A stretch of DNA of 30,855 nucleotides from Morganella morganii (GTDB lineage: Bacteria > Pseudomonadota > Gammaproteobacteria > Enterobacterales > Enterobacteriaceae): NCBI RefSeq assembly GCF_003996855.1, contig NZ_NRQY01000002.1:722734-753588 (forward strand), given 5' to 3'. This document shows, in pieces, positions 29,785 through 30,855 of this stretch (position 1 is its first letter; each line of letters begins with the position of its first letter). The position numbers and the translations under genes are program-made. A model generated the notes under the pieces. The model saw only the letters and a list, made by a program, of their open reading frames with translations. It ran no database searches and was not told the origin of the DNA.

Positions 29785-30852
29785 TTATCGTCCTATCGCT
29801 ATCCAATTTGCCCCGGCACTTTCACCACCTGATGTTCTCGAACTCATCAGGTAGAAGTGAGTAAGACTATTCCACGCCGGTGATGTGGCAAATGAAGGGC
29901 AGTCGGTCGCTTTATTACTTGCCGAATCAAAACAGGCCATGACCTTGCAATGTGAAGTAAACGGGATATGAAATTGAACTGTTGTCGGGTAAGACAATTG
30001 TCCCGCTATATTTATTCCCTGTTGAATGATAGTTCCGTCCGGAAATTTAACCCAACCGGCACCACTGGTGAATGATGACAGCGGAGTCAGAAGATTAAGC
30101 GCGTCAGTAACGGCTTTTTGGCTCATGATTAAACCAGAGTCATAACCTGTTACCTGAGCCAAAACCCCGCCAATAATCGCCCACAAAGACTTACCTTTTA
30201 TTCTGTCATGCAGAACAACTGTGCCGTCTTCTTTTAATGCCAGCACAAACTTCTCTGACAATTCCGCCATTGATGCACCATCACCTAGCAGGGCTTTAAA
30301 TACCTTGCCGTCAGCATAAGCTCCTATCGGCTGAAACTTTTCCGGTAAACCAAGGTTTTCGATAAACTTCGGTTTATTCGGAATGTCTGCGCCGTTCTGG
30401 TCTTTGGCAAGTTTGCTGTTGGCATCAGCAACACTGGCTTTTTTACCGAGTTCTGTGGTCAGAAGATTTTGTGACACCACTTTGCCGGTATCATTTCCCA
30501 GCTGCTGAGTGATATCTGCCTTATCGATTTTTTTAAGCAGCTCCAGCTTTAAATACGGATTGGTGACGTAATCACCATTGCTGATGGCCAAGTTAATCGC
30601 TGAAGCCAGTCTGGTTTTAATATCCGCAACATCACCGGTATCAAGCATGTCTTTCTGGTCGGTGTCCACAATAAACTGAGCGACTGCAGACGCGATTAAT
30701 GATGCCTGCCGCCAGACTTTGTTCAGCTCTTTGGATTTGGCCACGCCGCTGTTAAACCCGTAATGCCGGGCTGCCAGAGCTTCATATTCCTGATTTGAAA
30801 GCACGTTGGCCCCTTCGGCTGTACCGAAAGGTAAAAATTCATTCTTAGCCAT
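29785..30852 (-). CDS. Phage tail fibre protein
   Basis: The 355-residue protein opens with MAKNEFLPFGTAEGANVLSN, a start shared by many phage and prophage tail fibres, and has a helical segment to about residue 70. The middle has the fibre motif PKFIENLGLPEKF (about 160-172), whose DNA carries a Hin/Gin-like crossover site. The C-terminal part has the sequence GWVKFPDGTIIQQG and ends GANWIAIGR, as in gp53-like receptor-binding tips. It would bind the host surface. The chaperone gene follows immediately. The ATG is three bases from the window end, so its own upstream region is out of view. Confidence 0.88.
   Translation of the reverse strand: MAKNEFLPFGTAEGANVLSNQEYEALAARHYGFNSGVAKSKELNKVWRQASLIASAVAQFIVDTDQKDMLDTGDVADIKTRLASAINLAISNGDYVTNPYLKLELLKKIDKADITQQLGNDTGKVVSQNLLTTELGKKASVADANSKLAKDQNGADIPNKPKFIENLGLPEKFQPIGAYADGKVFKALLGDGASMAELSEKFVLALKEDGTVVLHDRIKGKSLWAIIGGVLAQVTGYDSGLIMSQKAVTDALNLLTPLSSFTSGAGWVKFPDGTIIQQGINIAGQLSYPTTVQFHIPFTSHCKVMACFDSASNKATDCPSFATSPAWNSLTHFYLMSSRTSGGESAGANWIAIGR
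30340..30365. promoter_or_regulatory. Hix/gix-like DNA-invertase crossover site inside the tail fibre gene
   Basis: The 26 bases have the architecture of enteric invertase sites: two 12-base half sites around a central AA. The 19-base run AAACCAAGGTTTTCGATAA differs from Salmonella hixL at one position, and about 22 of 26 bases agree overall, from memory of hixL. It encodes ENLGL of the fibre on the minus strand, where Mu and related phages also place theirs. No inverted partner was found in the window. Confidence 0.7.
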
Positions 30853-30855
30853 AAT

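Larger units (their letters stand above)
28275..30855. mobile_element. Edge of a prophage (tail fibre, chaperone, invertase scrap, SOS genes)
   Basis: From the dapD terminator to the window end all genes are of phage type: an SOS-controlled DinI-like/BssS-like pair on the plus strand and, converging on it, a tail fibre gene and its chaperone on the minus strand. The first ~240 bases are AT-rich and without genes and should contain the host-phage junction, but the attachment core cannot be set without the other end. Only one border is in view; the element continues past 30855. Confidence 0.7.

Noticed and set aside
28514..30339. Search for a second, inverted hix-like site that would bound an invertible segment
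   Set aside because: No stretch with both half sites around a central dinucleotide was found by eye between the SOS genes and the site in the tail fibre gene.

Overview
The window is a chromosomal segment of an enterobacterium. The proteins resemble those of Escherichia coli gene by gene, and gene order follows the classical rpsB-to-tilS cluster. Small lineage differences and mid-range GC suggest the family Morganellaceae, probably Morganella or a close relative; this is inferred from recalled protein sequences and was not searched.

Layout. (1) Positions 1-491 hold the 3' end of an unrecognised, AT-rich gene and a small two-helix membrane protein, followed by a hairpin-rich stretch and a strong two-way terminator at about 615-645. 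(2) nlpE (minus) and rof (plus) are divergent; rof converges on tilS. (3) From 1841 to 22694 a long minus-strand block reads, in transcription order, rpsB, tsf, pyrH, frr, dxr, uppS, cdsA, rseP, bamA, skp, lpxD, fabZ, lpxA, lpxB, rnhB, dnaE, accA, tilS. It combines translation factors, isoprenoid and phospholipid precursors, outer-membrane protein assembly, lipid A synthesis and replication. Terminators and promoters split the 5' part (rpsB-tsf, pyrH, frr, dxr, uppS onward). (4) On the plus strand, divergent from rpsB, are map, an unrecognised membrane-anchored protein, glnD and dapD. (5) After the dapD terminator a prophage edge begins: an AT-rich spacer, a LexA-boxed DinI-like/BssS-like pair, then on the minus strand a tail fibre gene, its assembly chaperone and a scrap of a Hin-family DNA invertase.

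The points most worth attention are these. tilS is out of frame at a run of nine G. A Hin/Gin-type crossover site lies inside the tail fibre gene, while the invertase survives only as its last ~33 codons fused right behind the chaperone gene, which looks like a locked phase-variation module. A good promoter for uppS is followed by an intrinsic terminator in its own leader. The rof terminator is embedded in tilS coding sequence. An unknown secreted or anchored protein is inserted between map and glnD. I see no wholly new multi-gene system that I could defend; there are no CRISPR arrays, tRNAs or rRNAs.
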